64,000 bases of DNA from contig NZ_BPQX01000069.1 of assembly GCF_022179525.1 (NCBI RefSeq), positions 1-64,000 of the forward strand, in the 5' to 3' direction. Under the pieces are notes generated by a model. That model made no database searches, was not told where the DNA came from, and saw only the letters and a program-made list of their open reading frames with translations. Position numbers and translations under genes: made by a program. Shown here in pieces: positions 45,566 to 54,160 of this stretch (its first letter is position 1; every line of letters starts with the position of its first letter). Origin of the DNA: Methylobacterium persicinum (GTDB taxonomy: Bacteria > Pseudomonadota > Alphaproteobacteria > Rhizobiales > Beijerinckiaceae).

Positions 45566-46780
45566 ATGGCCGCATCCCGGCGTCCCGGTCGCAACCACCT
45601 GTTCATCCCCGGTCCGACGACCATCCCGGACCGGGTGATCCGGGCCATGTCCGTCCAGTCCGAGGATCATCGCTCGCCGAGCTTCCCCGAACTCGCCAAG
45701 CCCCTGTTCCAGGACGCCAAGATGGTGTTCGGCTCCACCGAGGGCACGGTGATCCTGTTCCCGTCCTCGGGCACCGGCATCTGGGAATCGGCGCTGACCA
45801 ACACCCTGTGCCGCGGCGACAAGGTGGTCGTGGCCCGCTTCGGCCAGTTCAGCCACCTCTGGACCGACATGGCCATGCGGCTCGGCCTCGACGTGATCGT
45901 CCAGGACGAGGAGTGGGGCACCGGCGCCGATCCGCAGAAGATCGAGGAAGCCCTCAGGGCCGACAAGGACCACGCCATCAAGGCGGTGATGATCGTCCAC
46001 AACGAGACCGCCACCGGCGTGACGAGCGACATCGGCGCCGTCCGCAAGGCGATGGACGCCGCCGGCCACCCGGCGCTGCTGTTCGTGGACGGCATCTCCT
46101 CCATCGGCTCCCTGCCGTTCAAGATGGACGAGTGGAAGGTCGATTGCGCGGTGGCGGGCTCGCAGAAGGGCTTCATGCTGCCGGCCGGCCTCGGCCTGAT
46201 CTGCGTCAGCCAGAAGGCCCTTAAGGTGGCCGAGGGCGGCCAGGGCGGCGGCAGCAACGACCGGCTCGGCCATGTGTACTTCGCCTGGGCCGACCAGCTG
46301 AATGCCAACAAGGGCGGCTACTTCCCCTACACCCCGGCCCTGCCGCTCCTCTACGGCCTGCGCGAGGCGCTCGCCGTCATGAAGGAGGAGGGGATGGAGA
46401 ACATCTACCACCGCCACGCGGTGCTGGGTGAGGCCACCCGCCAGGCGGTGGCGGCCTGGGGCCTCAAGCCCTGCGCCAAGGAGCCGAAGTGGAACTCCGA
46501 CACCGTCACGGCCATCGTCGTGCCGGAGGGCGTCGATGCGGCCAAGATCATCAGCCACGCCTACGACCGGTACAACCTCTCCCTCGGGGCGGGCCTGTCG
46601 AAAGTCGCGGGCAAGGTGTTCCGCATCGGCCACCTCGGCGACCTGAACGAGCTGTCCCTGCTGGGTGCCATCGCCGGCGCCGAGATGGCGATGCTCGATT
46701 GCGGGATGAAGCTCACCCCCGGCTCGGGCGTGGCCGCGGCGTCGAGCTACCTGCGCGAGAACCCGCTCCATAAGGCGTGA
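45566..46780 (+). CDS. sgaA: Serine-glyoxylate aminotransferase
   Basis: This 404-residue PLP enzyme transfers the amino group of serine to glyoxylate, giving hydroxypyruvate and glycine in the serine cycle. It begins HLFIPGPTTIPDRVIRAMSVQSEDHRSP, the class V aminotransferase N-terminus. FVDGISSIGSLPFKMDEWKVDCAVAGSQKGFMLPAGLGLICVS contains the PLP Lys (about residue 196, SQKG). The ATG at 45566 is preceded by GGAGGAGA. First gene of the plus-strand serine-cycle half; a family A repeat separates it from hprA. Confidence 0.97.
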   Translation: MAASRRPGRNHLFIPGPTTIPDRVIRAMSVQSEDHRSPSFPELAKPLFQDAKMVFGSTEGTVILFPSSGTGIWESALTNTLCRGDKVVVARFGQFSHLWTDMAMRLGLDVIVQDEEWGTGADPQKIEEALRADKDHAIKAVMIVHNETATGVTSDIGAVRKAMDAAGHPALLFVDGISSIGSLPFKMDEWKVDCAVAGSQKGFMLPAGLGLICVSQKALKVAEGGQGGGSNDRLGHVYFAWADQLNANKGGYFPYTPALPLLYGLREALAVMKEEGMENIYHRHAVLGEATRQAVAAWGLKPCAKEPKWNSDTVTAIVVPEGVDAAKIISHAYDRYNLSLGAGLSKVAGKVFRIGHLGDLNELSLLGAIAGAEMAMLDCGMKLTPGSGVAAASSYLRENPLHKA

Positions 46781-46856
46781 GTCGCGACCGGCGGGGGGCC
46801 ACGGCCCTCCGCACCTTGCGAGTTGCCGCCGCGGTGGTGTGAACCTCGCGCACCAC

Positions 46857-46949
46857 CGTCTTTGCGAGCGGAGCGAAGCAATCCAGGGATGCGCCACCTT
46901 CGGAGGCGTTCCGCAGCCCTGGGTCGCTTCGCTTCGCTCGCGACGACGG
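46857..46949. repeat. Family A palindromic repeat, copy 7
   Basis: The arms CGTCTTTGCGAGCGGAGCGA and CTTCGCTCGCGACGACG flank AAGCAATCCAGGGATG and CCCTGGGTCGCTTCG. It is located between sgaA and hprA, within what would be a single transcription unit. Confidence 0.87.
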
Positions 46950-47016
46950 AATGGATAAGAACAAACCGCGGAGCGTAGCCGAGAAGGCGCGCCGCCGGAG
47001 AGGGAGCCGACGACCC

Positions 47017-47961
47017 ATGGCGAAACGAATCGTATTCCTCGATCGGGAATCGCTCGATGCCAAGCTGAAGCCGTTCAGCTTCGCGCACGACTACGCCGAG
47101 TACGACTCGACCTGGACGCCGGAGGATACGGTCCAGCGCCTCAAGGGCGCGGAGATCGCTCTCATCAACAAGGTGCCGATGCGCGCCGAGGTGCTGAAGC
47201 AGCTCCCCGACCTCAAGCTCATCGCGGTCGCCGCGACCGGCACGGACGTGGTCGACAAGGCCCAGGCGAAGGCCCAAGGCATCACCGTCGTCAACATCCG
47301 CAACTATGCGTTCAATACCGTGCCGGAGCATGTGGTCGGCCTGATGTTCGCCCTCCGGCGGGCCATCGTGCCCTACGCGAATTCGGTGAAGCGGGGCGAT
47401 TGGGCGAAGTCCTCGCAGTTCTGCTACTTCGACTACCCGATCTACGACATCGCCGGCTCGACGCTCGGCATCGTCGGCTACGGGGCGCTCGGCAAGTCCA
47501 TCGCCAAGCGGGCCGAGGCCCTCGGCATGAAGGTGCTGGCCTACGACACCTTCCCTCAGGACGGCCTGTCCGACTTCGAGACGGTGCTCACCCAGTCCGA
47601 CGTCATCACCCTGCACGTCCCGCTCACGCCGGAGACGAAGGGTCTGATCGGCGCCGCCGAACTCAAGCGCATGAAGAAGAACGCCATCCTCATCAACACC
47701 GCCCGGGGCGGCCTCGTGGACGAGGCGGCCCTGTTGGAGGCCCTCAAGGACGGCACCATCGCGGGCGCCGGCTTCGACGTGGTGGCCCAGGAGCCCCCGC
47801 GGGATGGCAACATCCTCTGCGAGGCCGACCTTCCGAACCTCATCGTCACCCCGCACGTCGCCTGGGCGAGCAAGGAGGCGATGCAGATCCTCGCCGACCA
47901 GCTCGTCGATAACGTGGAGGCGTTCGTCGCCGGCAAGCCGCAGAACGTGGTGGAAGGTTAG
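47017..47961 (+). CDS. hprA: Hydroxypyruvate reductase
   Basis: This 314-residue NAD(P)H-dependent D-2-hydroxyacid dehydrogenase reduces hydroxypyruvate to glycerate. The Rossmann motif is GSTLGIVGYGALGKSIAKRAEALGMKVLAYD (about 148-178). The catalytic Arg is in NTARGGLVDE, the Glu in DVVAQEPP and the His in TPHVAWAS (about 286). The 945-bp length matches the M. extorquens enzyme. Start ATG 47017 follows GGGAG. Second gene of the plus-strand serine-cycle half, with family A repeats on both sides. Confidence 0.96.
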   Translation: MAKRIVFLDRESLDAKLKPFSFAHDYAEYDSTWTPEDTVQRLKGAEIALINKVPMRAEVLKQLPDLKLIAVAATGTDVVDKAQAKAQGITVVNIRNYAFNTVPEHVVGLMFALRRAIVPYANSVKRGDWAKSSQFCYFDYPIYDIAGSTLGIVGYGALGKSIAKRAEALGMKVLAYDTFPQDGLSDFETVLTQSDVITLHVPLTPETKGLIGAAELKRMKKNAILINTARGGLVDEAALLEALKDGTIAGAGFDVVAQEPPRDGNILCEADLPNLIVTPHVAWASKEAMQILADQLVDNVEAFVAGKPQNVVEG

Positions 47962-47994
47962 GGGGCGCCCGCCCGCCGTCAGCGCATCCCCATC

Positions 47995-48086
47995 CGTCAT
48001 CGCGAACGCAGTGAAGCGATCCAGGGATGCGGGACGCCTCAGGACGAGGCGCCGCCCTGGATTGCTTCGCTCCGCTCGCAAAGACG
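47995..48086. repeat. Family A palindromic repeat, copy 8
   Basis: The arms CGTCATCGCGAACGCAGTGA and CTCCGCTCGCAAAGACG flank AGCGATCCAGGGATG and CCCTGGATTGCTTCG. It lies between hprA and mtdA. Confidence 0.85.
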
Positions 48087-48147
48087 GGGAGCGGATAAGT
48101 TCATCGACCCGACACAGCCTTGATTTGATAGCAGGATCCGCACACTC

Positions 48148-49008
48148 ATGAAAAAGCTGCTGTTCCAGTTCGACACCGATGCCGCCCCGAGCGTCTTCGA
48201 CGTGGTGGTGGGCTACGATGGCGGGGCCGACCACATCACCGGCTACGGCAACGTCACGCCGGACAATGTCGGCGCCTATGTCGACGGGACGATCTACACC
48301 CGCGGCGGTTCGGAGAAGAAGTCGACGGCGATCTTCGTCGGCGGCGGCTCCATGGCCGAGGGCGAGGCCGTGTTCGAGGCGGTGAAGAAGCGCTTCTTCG
48401 GCCCGTTCCGCGTCTCCTGCATGCTCGATTCCAACGGCTCCAACACCACCGCCGCCGCAGGCGTCGCCCTGGTGGCCAAGGCCGCCGGCTCCCTGCAGGG
48501 CAAGACCGCCGTGGTGCTCGCCGGCACCGGGCCGGTTGGCATGCGCTCGGCCGCGCTCCTGGCGGGCGAGGGCGCGCAGGTCACCATCGCCGGCCGCAGC
48601 CTCGACAAGACCCAGGCCGCCGCGGACGCCATCAACAAGCGCTTCAACGTCAACGTCCAGGCCGCCGCGACGCCGGACGAGGCGTCTCGCATCGCGCTGG
48701 CCAAGGGCAAGAACCTGATCTTCTCGGCCGGCGCCATCGGCGTCGAGCTGCTGCCGGAAGGGGCCTGGGCCGAGGATTCGGCGGTGGAGTTCCTGGCCGA
48801 TTACAACGCCCAGCCCCCGACGGGCATCGGCGGCCTCGACGCCATGGACAAGGGCAAGGAGCGCCACGGCAAGTCGGCCTTCGGCGCGCTCGGTATCGGC
48901 GGCCTGAAGCTCAAGCTGCACCGGGCCTGCATCGGCAAGCTCTTCGAGAGCACCGACACGATGTTCGACGCCGAGGAGATCTACGCCCTCGCCAAGGAGA
49001 TGGCATGA
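48148..49008 (+). CDS. mtdA: NADP-dependent methylene-H4F/H4MPT dehydrogenase
   Basis: This 286-residue enzyme oxidises methylene-tetrahydrofolate or methylene-tetrahydromethanopterin with NADP+. It begins MKKLLFQFDTDAAPSVFDVVVGYDGGADHI, and the Rossmann nucleotide loop is VVLAGTGPVGMRSAALLAGEGAQVTIAGRS (about 129-158). MtdA of this type is a hallmark of methylotrophic bacteria and moves formaldehyde-level C1 units toward the serine cycle. Its stop overlaps the fch start by four bases. Confidence 0.97.
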   Translation: MKKLLFQFDTDAAPSVFDVVVGYDGGADHITGYGNVTPDNVGAYVDGTIYTRGGSEKKSTAIFVGGGSMAEGEAVFEAVKKRFFGPFRVSCMLDSNGSNTTAAAGVALVAKAAGSLQGKTAVVLAGTGPVGMRSAALLAGEGAQVTIAGRSLDKTQAAADAINKRFNVNVQAAATPDEASRIALAKGKNLIFSAGAIGVELLPEGAWAEDSAVEFLADYNAQPPTGIGGLDAMDKGKERHGKSAFGALGIGGLKLKLHRACIGKLFESTDTMFDAEEIYALAKEMA

Positions 49009-49649
49009 TGGGCGACAAGACCCGGCCCGAGTCCGACTCGATCGAGACGTTCCTGACGGAACTCGCCAGCGCTGCGCCGACCCCCGGCGGCGGCGGCGCG
49101 GCGGCCATCTCCGGCGCCATGGGCGCGGCGCTGGTGTCGATGGTCTGCAACCTGACCATCGGCAAGAAGAAGTATGTCGAGGTGGAGGCTGAGCTGAAGG
49201 ACGTGCTGGCCCGCTCCGAGGGCCTGCGCGCCGGCCTCACCGGCATGATCGCCCAGGACGTCGCCGCCTTCGATGCGGTGATGGGGGCCTACGGCCTGCC
49301 CAAGGGCACCGAGGAGGAAAAGGAGGCCCGCGCCAAGGCGATCCAGGCAGCCCTCAAGGAGGCGACCGACGTGCCGCTCTCCTGCTGCCGGGCCTGCCGG
49401 GCGGTGATCGACCTCGCGGCGATCACGGCGGAGAAGGGCAACCTCAACGTCGTGTCGGATGCGGGCGTGGCGGTGCTGTCGGCCTATGCCGGGCTCCGCA
49501 GCGCGGCGCTCAACGTCTACGTCAACGCCAAGGGCATCGAGGACCGGGACTTCGCCCAGGAGCGCCTCGACGAACTGGAAGACATCCTCGCGCAAGCTGG
49601 GCCGCTGACCGAGAAGGTCTACGAGGTGGTCAAGGGCAAGGTGAACTGA
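49005..49649 (+). CDS. fch: Methenyl-H4F cyclohydrolase
   Basis: This 214-residue enzyme interconverts methenyl- and formyl-tetrahydrofolate. SIETFLTELASAAPTPGGGGAAAISGAMGAALVSMVCNLTIGKKKY (about residues 12-58) matches the Fch/FTCD cyclodeaminase family. It overlaps mtdA by four bases (ATGA), with a second ATG one codon downstream. Fch is typical of the serine-cycle C1 branch in M. extorquens. A family B repeat follows its stop. Confidence 0.96.
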   Translation: MMGDKTRPESDSIETFLTELASAAPTPGGGGAAAISGAMGAALVSMVCNLTIGKKKYVEVEAELKDVLARSEGLRAGLTGMIAQDVAAFDAVMGAYGLPKGTEEEKEARAKAIQAALKEATDVPLSCCRACRAVIDLAAITAEKGNLNVVSDAGVAVLSAYAGLRSAALNVYVNAKGIEDRDFAQERLDELEDILAQAGPLTEKVYEVVKGKVN

Positions 49650-49686
49650 GCGGACCTCTCCGCTCGGTCCCCCTCCCATCCCTCCA

Positions 49687-49794
49687 CCTCATCCTGAGGT
49701 GCCCGCCGTGGCGGGCCTCGAAGGAGGGCTCCAGGGAGCGCAGCGCGTTCTGGAGCCCTCCTTCGAGGCTGCTTCGCAGCACCTCAGGATGAGG
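49687..49794. repeat. Family B palindromic repeat, copy 3
   Basis: CCTCATCCTGAGGTGCC and GCACCTCAGGATGAGG are the outer arms; CCTCGAAGGAGGGCTCCAG and CTGGAGCCCTCCTTCGAGG are the inner arms. It is located between fch and the convergent carbonic anhydrase gene, at the edge of the region where the serine-cycle set is split. Confidence 0.9.
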
Positions 49795-49817
49795 GAGCGG
49801 ATGGAGCGGTGGGACGA

Positions 49818-50354
49818 CTACTCCCCGTCCACCCGCCGCAATCCCTTGGCGTACCGTCGGCCGTTCTCGACGTAGCGCCGCGCGGACTCGCGCAGGCCTT
49901 CGATCGCCGCCTCGTCGAGGATCCGGATCGCCTTGGCCGGGGCGCCGACGATCAGGCTGTGATCGGGAAATTCCTTCCCCTCGGTGACCAGGGCGTTGGC
50001 GCCGACGAGGCTGCCCTTCCCGATCTTCGCCCCGTTGAGGATCGTCGCGCCCATGCCGATGAGCGTGCCGTCGCCGATGGTGCAGCCGTGGACGATGGCC
50101 CCGTGGCCGATGGTGACGTCCTCGCCCAGGGTCAGGGGGAAGCCCGGATCGACGTGCATCACCACGCCCTCCTGCACGTTGCTGCGGTCGCCGATGCGGA
50201 TCGGCTCGTTGTCGCTGCGCAGGGAGGCCCCGAACCAGATGCTGACATCGACTCCGAGATGCACCTGCCCGATCACCTGCGCATCGGGGGCGATCCAGGT
50301 GCGGTCCGGGTCGGCGAGCTGCGGGACATGCATGTCGAGGGCGTAGAGGGGCAC
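49818..50354 (-). CDS. Gamma-class carbonic anhydrase-like protein
   Basis: This 178-residue left-handed beta-helix protein is of the gamma carbonic anhydrase family. It begins [41 protein letters not shown] and [23 protein letters not shown] contain the three metal-binding His. Hexapeptide repeats continue to [10 protein letters not shown]. The GTG start at 50354 has GGAGAG nearby. CO2 hydration near the PEP-carboxylase reaction is an attractive idea, but the family is often of unknown activity in bacteria. Confidence 0.87.
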   Translation of the reverse strand: MPLYALDMHVPQLADPDRTWIAPDAQVIGQVHLGVDVSIWFGASLRSDNEPIRIGDRSNVQEGVVMHVDPGFPLTLGEDVTIGHGAIVHGCTIGDGTLIGMGATILNGAKIGKGSLVGANALVTEGKEFPDHSLIVGAPAKAIRILDEAAIEGLRESARRYVENGRRYAKGLRRVDGE

Positions 50355-50379
50355 GGCGTCTCTCCGGATGCGGTGGCGG

Positions 50380-51195
50380 CTACCACCAGTTGGCATTGAT
50401 CGGCGCGGCATCAGCCCGGGCCGGCGCCGGCTTCAGGGAGCGGTCCAGGGCCCCGAGGATCCCACGCACCGCCGCCTCGCTCTGGGCCGAGGCCGGATCC
50501 CGGGGGCGGGGCAGGCCGATCCGGAGGGTCTCGTCCAGCCGGCCGGGACGGGGGCGCATCACCACCGCCCGGTCGGCGAGCGCCACCGCCTCGCCGACAT
50601 CGTGGGTGACCAGAACCACCGTCGGCCGGTGTTCCGCCCACAGGGCGAGGAGGTGGCCGTGGAGATCCTTGCGGGTGAAGGCGTCGAGCGCCGAGAACGG
50701 CTCGTCCAGAAGCAGCACCCGCGGCTCGGCCACGAAAGCCCGGGCGATGGAAACCCGCTGCTGCTGGCCTCCCGAGAGGTCCCGGGGCCACCGCCCGGCG
50801 TGGTCGGCGAGCCCGACCCGCTCCAGGGCGTGCATCACGCGCGTCCGACGCTCACCCCGCGACAGGGCGGACAGGCCGAAGCCGACATTGGCGGCGACGT
50901 CGAGCCACGGCAGCAGGCGCGGCTCCTGGAAGACGAGACCGACGCCGGGATGGGGGCCGGTGATCGCCTCGCCGTCGAGGGAGATCGCCCCCGCGCTTGG
51001 CCGGTCGAGGCCGGCGATCAGGCGCAACAGGGTGGTTTTCCCGCAGCCCGAACCGCCGACCAGGGCGAGGATCTCCCCGGCCGGTACCGCGAGGGCGATG
51101 TCCGTCAACGCCTGCGTGCCGTCGGCATAGGTCTTGGACAGGTCGCTGATGGCGAGCACGCCGCGCTCCGATCTCGGGGGGGCATCGAAGGCCAT
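50380..51195 (-). CDS. ABC importer ATP-binding protein (SsuB/TauB type)
   Basis: This 271-residue ATPase has Walker [12 protein letters not shown] (about residues 49-59), the Q-loop [10 protein letters not shown], signature [16 protein letters not shown] (about 140-155), Walker [18 protein letters not shown] and the H-loop [12 protein letters not shown]. This places it in the nitrate/sulfonate/taurine family. It must work with the permease at 51934-52719. The small protein gene at 51271 on the opposite strand separates the two, and no substrate-binding protein is encoded in the window. Confidence 0.92.
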   Translation of the reverse strand: MAFDAPPRSERGVLAISDLSKTYADGTQALTDIALAVPAGEILALVGGSGCGKTTLLRLIAGLDRPSAGAISLDGEAITGPHPGVGLVFQEPRLLPWLDVAANVGFGLSALSRGERRTRVMHALERVGLADHAGRWPRDLSGGQQQRVSIARAFVAEPRVLLLDEPFSALDAFTRKDLHGHLLALWAEHRPTVVLVTHDVGEAVALADRAVVMRPRPGRLDETLRIGLPRPRDPASAQSEAAVRGILGALDRSLKPAPARADAAPINANWW

Positions 51196-51270
51196 GCCTT
51201 CCCTGTCGCGGGAATGGCACAGGTCTCTCTGCCCTGCCAATGGTAAGTCACGGCCGCACGGAGATGCGCG

Positions 51271-51549
51271 ATGACCCGATTCACCCTCGCCGCCAGCCTC
51301 GCGGTTCTTCTCGTGACCCCGGCGGTCCAGGCCGCCGATCTGGGGGCGCCGTTGCCGCTGGGCCGGTTCCGGGCGACCTGCGAGGATCTCGGCAAGCTGT
51401 GCTTCGCTGACGCCTGCGGCTTGGACCAGATCGATGCCGCCCAGGGCTGCCGGGCCCAGTGCCCGAGCGCGGTGGTGATGTCGGTGGTGCCCGAGAGATG
51501 TCCGCTGCCATCCCGGCCCGGCGAAGTGGTCCTGCGCCGCCGCGGATGA
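51271..51549 (+). CDS. Small secreted Cys-containing protein
   Basis: This 92-residue protein has a signal peptide (MTRFTLAASLAVLLVTPAVQA, cut near 21). The mature part has six cysteines (TCEDLGKLCFADACG, GCRAQCPS and ERCP). The cysteine spacing fits disulfide cross-links in the periplasm. The fold is not recognised. It is transcribed against the flanking ABC genes, so it is probably an independent gene. Confidence 0.6.
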   Translation: MTRFTLAASLAVLLVTPAVQAADLGAPLPLGRFRATCEDLGKLCFADACGLDQIDAAQGCRAQCPSAVVMSVVPERCPLPSRPGEVVLRRRG

Positions 51550-51933
51550 TCTCTTCTCGATCAACACTCGTGATGATCCAAGAAGCATGATCGAATAGGT
51601 ATCTTCTCTGAGAAATATTCGATTTGCCGTGCAACGAACTCAGGCGCGTCGCATTGGACTGATTGAAATTCCATCCGCTTCAGAGGGCCGGCGCCCGCCC
51701 CGCCGAGGGATCCGGACCAGTTCCAATGCTCCAGAGCAATCTCTATCCGCCCCTCGACGGGCCGAATGCCGATCCGATCCTGTACGGTGTCGCCGCGGGT
51801 CTCGCCGAGCTATTCCCGCTGATCGATCCGCCCCAGCAGATCGCCTCGTCCCACCGGGACATGGAGGGAGGCCGCGACAGGTCGGACGAGACGGCGGGCC
51901 AAGAGTAGACCGCCGCCGGGTCCGGCCTGCGAA
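51550..51933. other. Mostly gene-free spacer inside the ABC locus
   Basis: This 384-bp stretch begins with a low-GC part (51,550-51,665, including GATCGAATAGG and AGAAATATTCG) that stands out from the local base composition. Only one weak frame (51726-51908) is seen. It separates the ABC permease from the small secreted protein and may carry the promoter of a lost gene. Confidence 0.5.
51726..51908 (+). CDS. Possible small protein, 60 residues
   Basis: An open frame starts at ATG 51726 with MLQSNLYPPLDGPNADPILY and continues GVAAGLAELFPLIDPPQQIA to a stop at 51908. The residue mix is protein-like. It has no recognised domain and no clear ribosome-binding site. It could be a chance frame; low confidence. 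Confidence 0.25.
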   Translation: MLQSNLYPPLDGPNADPILYGVAAGLAELFPLIDPPQQIASSHRDMEGGRDRSDETAGQE

Positions 51934-52719
51934 TTACAGGGTTTCGCGGGCGGTATCCTGCCAGCGCACCAGGGGGGTGGTCAGCGCCACGAGGAGCGCG
52001 TCGGCCAGCTTGCCCACCACGGCGAAAGCGATGATCGCGGCCATGATCTGGTCGGGCTTGCCGAATTGCTGCCCGTCTACGAGCAGGTAGCCGAGGCCCT
52101 CCGAGGCGCCCATCAGCTCTGCCGCCACCACGAACAGGAAGCCGAGCCCCAGCCCCGTGCGCAAGGCCGTTAGCGTCGCCGGCAGCACGGCGGGGAGCAG
52201 GATGCGGCGGACCTGGGCGGCCTTCGACAGCCGGAATACCCGTCCGACCTCCACGAGCTTCCGGTCGACGGAGGCAATGGCCCCCGCGACGCCCACATAG
52301 ACCGGGAAGAACACGCCGACGGCGATCAACAATACCTTCGGCGTCTCCAGGATGCCGAACCACAGGATGAAAAGCGGTACCCAGGCCAGAGACGGAACGG
52401 CCCGGAGGGCCTGCAGGCTCGGGTCCACGAGCCACCGCAGCCGCGGCAGGGTGGCGACGAGGGCACCGGCGAGGATGCCTGCCAGGGCACCGAAGGCGAA
52501 GCCGAGGCCGACGCGGACGAGTGTCGCCTCCACATGCATGGCGAGGTCGCCCGAGCGGGCCAGCGCCCACAGGGTTCCGATGATTCGGCTCGGCGGCGGC
52601 AGCAGGCGGCCGGAAAGTAGCCCCGTGTCGACACCGATCTCCCAGGCCAGGGCGAGGACGACCGGCGGCAGGAGCCCGAGCCACAGGCGGGTGCCACGCC
52701 GCGGCGCGGCCGACTTCAT
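51934..52719 (-). CDS. ABC importer permease (SsuC/TauC type)
   Basis: This 261-residue membrane protein has six hydrophobic segments. The EAA-like loop IASVDRKLVEVGRVFRLSKAAQVRRILLPAVLPATLTALRTGLGLGFLFVVAAELM (about 157-210) defines the SsuC/TauC permease family. The start ATG 52719 lacks a clear ribosome-binding site; GTG 52743 is an alternative. With the ATPase at 50380 it forms an importer for a sulfonate-, nitrate- or pyrimidine-like solute. The substrate-binding component is missing nearby. Confidence 0.88.
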   Translation of the reverse strand: MKSAAPRRGTRLWLGLLPPVVLALAWEIGVDTGLLSGRLLPPPSRIIGTLWALARSGDLAMHVEATLVRVGLGFAFGALAGILAGALVATLPRLRWLVDPSLQALRAVPSLAWVPLFILWFGILETPKVLLIAVGVFFPVYVGVAGAIASVDRKLVEVGRVFRLSKAAQVRRILLPAVLPATLTALRTGLGLGFLFVVAAELMGASEGLGYLLVDGQQFGKPDQIMAAIIAFAVVGKLADALLVALTTPLVRWQDTARETL

Positions 52720-52828
52720 GGGCGAATCGGGGATTGGGGTCACCGCAGGTCAGGCCGCCACGACGGCGGGCAAGGGAAGCGCCCCAAGGGCGGCCCCGAT
52801 TCGTCGGCCGTATCGGCGGCGGAAGGCG

Positions 52829-52975
52829 TCAGGCCGCGAGGCGCAACAGGAGGAGCAGGGTCGCCGCCACGGGGGAGGCGGCGGCGATCCATAGGGCGAG
52901 GGGATGGAATCCGGTCGGCCCGGCGGCCACGCGCCCGGACAGATCCGCCCGTCCCGAACCCAAACCGACCGACAT
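52829..52975 (-). CDS. Small membrane protein, 48 residues
   Basis: An ATG at 52975 begins a 48-residue frame, MSVGLGSGRADLSGRVAAGP, with a hydrophobic end (LALWIAAASPVAATLLLLLRLAA). GGGAG lies seven bases before the ATG. The form is a tail-anchored membrane microprotein. I do not recognise its family. It is adjacent to the ABC permease gene on the same strand. Confidence 0.45.
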   Translation of the reverse strand: MSVGLGSGRADLSGRVAAGPTGFHPLALWIAAASPVAATLLLLLRLAA

Positions 52976-53068
52976 GCACCGTCTCCCTGTCGCCGGGGGA
53001 GATGATACCCGAAGCTCTGAAAGGCGCCTGAACTTCGGTGGCCTTTCGCGAGCGTCGTGAACAGATTC

Positions 53069-53569
53069 TTACAGGGCCCGGTCGAACCGGAGTTCGCCGT
53101 TCGGGCTCTTCAACACGAGCTGCGAGCCGACGATGTCCCAGGCGGCCGCCGTCCGCAGGGCGATGAAGAAGGCCTGCTCCGTGGCGGTCAACGCCTTGTC
53201 GCAGGACTTCTTGGTCAGGGCCAGGGGCCCGACGGCAAGGTGCTGTTCCTTCAACGGGAAGGCCGTAGCCGCGAAGGTGTTGCAGCCGCCATAGCCGCGG
53301 GCGCGGTATTGCTTGTCGAGGATGAAGCTCGGGCGGTCCGCGCCGCCGAAAGGTTTGCCGTTCAGGCTCACCGCCGTCCACGTGGAGTCGAGGGGGAAGT
53401 TCTTCTCCTGCGCCTTGTTGCCCGGCACGTACTGGGGCGGCTTCTTGTCCTCGCCGCCCGGCCGGCGATAGCCCTTGCCGTAGCCTACCTGAGCCTGCGC
53501 CTGGCTCGTCGCGACCACGCTTACGGCCGTCGCGGTGAAGGCCAGCGCGGCGATCAGCACCGCTCTCAT
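53069..53569 (-). CDS. META-domain secreted protein
   Basis: This 166-residue protein has a signal peptide (MRAVLIAALAFTATAVSVVA, cut near 33 after AQA). The META-domain (HslJ-like) region follows: TWTAVSLNGKPFGG, YGGCNTFAATAFPL (about residues 90-105), ALTKKSCDKAL and the C-terminal LVLKSPNGELRF. It lies in the periplasm and its role is unknown. HslJ is linked to heat-shock or novobiocin tolerance in E. coli. ATG 53569 is chosen for the signal peptide. Confidence 0.82.
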   Translation of the reverse strand: MRAVLIAALAFTATAVSVVATSQAQAQVGYGKGYRRPGGEDKKPPQYVPGNKAQEKNFPLDSTWTAVSLNGKPFGGADRPSFILDKQYRARGYGGCNTFAATAFPLKEQHLAVGPLALTKKSCDKALTATEQAFFIALRTAAAWDIVGSQLVLKSPNGELRFDRAL

Positions 53570-53742
53570 CGTTCTGCCCCTTTTATCGCGCGTTCGCGCT
53601 TGTCGTCGTCCCCGCACCGGTGGTGCGGGCTCGCGATGCGCTCGATGGCGCGGAATTTCAGCACAATTATGATCATGAATGACGTCGGCGGAAACGTTGC
53701 CGGGCCGACGCCGTTGTGGACCACTGGCATGGGAGACACGGT

Positions 53743-54066
53743 GTGACGGGATCAGACGAAGGCGGCCAGAGCGGTGCGGTGCCTCCGGCGATGAGTCCGG
53801 CCCAGTCGCGGGCGGCGCGGGGGCTGCTGGGCTGGTCCGAGGCGGACCTCGCCGGCAAGGCGGGATGCGACCCGTCCCTGGTGCAGAATTTTGAGGCCGG
53901 CTACGGCGATTCGCCCTCCGGCCAGATCGAGGCCCTGCGCGGCGTCCTCACGGCGGCGGGCATCGTCTTCACCGAATCACCGACGCCGGGGGTGAGCCTG
54001 GGCGAGGCGCGGGGCGTCGATGAGGGCACCCGCCTCGGCAACCTCACGACGGAGAACGACCGGTAG
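53743..54066 (+). CDS. Xre-type HTH regulator
   Basis: This 107-residue protein has an Xre-like helix-turn-helix (AARGLLGWSEADLAGKAGCDPSLVQNFEAGYG, about residues 24-55) followed by LRGVLTAAGIVFTE, the typical end of this subfamily of short regulators in Rhizobiales. The GTG at 53743 is preceded by GGGAG. The target is unknown. It precedes the PIG-L/GT2 pair on the same strand. Confidence 0.8.
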   Translation: MTGSDEGGQSGAVPPAMSPAQSRAARGLLGWSEADLAGKAGCDPSLVQNFEAGYGDSPSGQIEALRGVLTAAGIVFTESPTPGVSLGEARGVDEGTRLGNLTTENDR

Positions 54067-54160
54067 GGCGCGCCCGCGAGCCTGATCGGAGGCAGCGGTA
54101 CTCAGGCCGCGTTCAGCCGGGCTGCCCGATGGTCCGCCGGAGTCCGGAGACCCGTTCCCC

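Noticed and set aside
51629-52090. Plus-strand frame of 153 residues across the ABC spacer
   Set aside because: It is Arg/Ser/Pro-rich, overlaps the end of the permease gene antisense and has no family.
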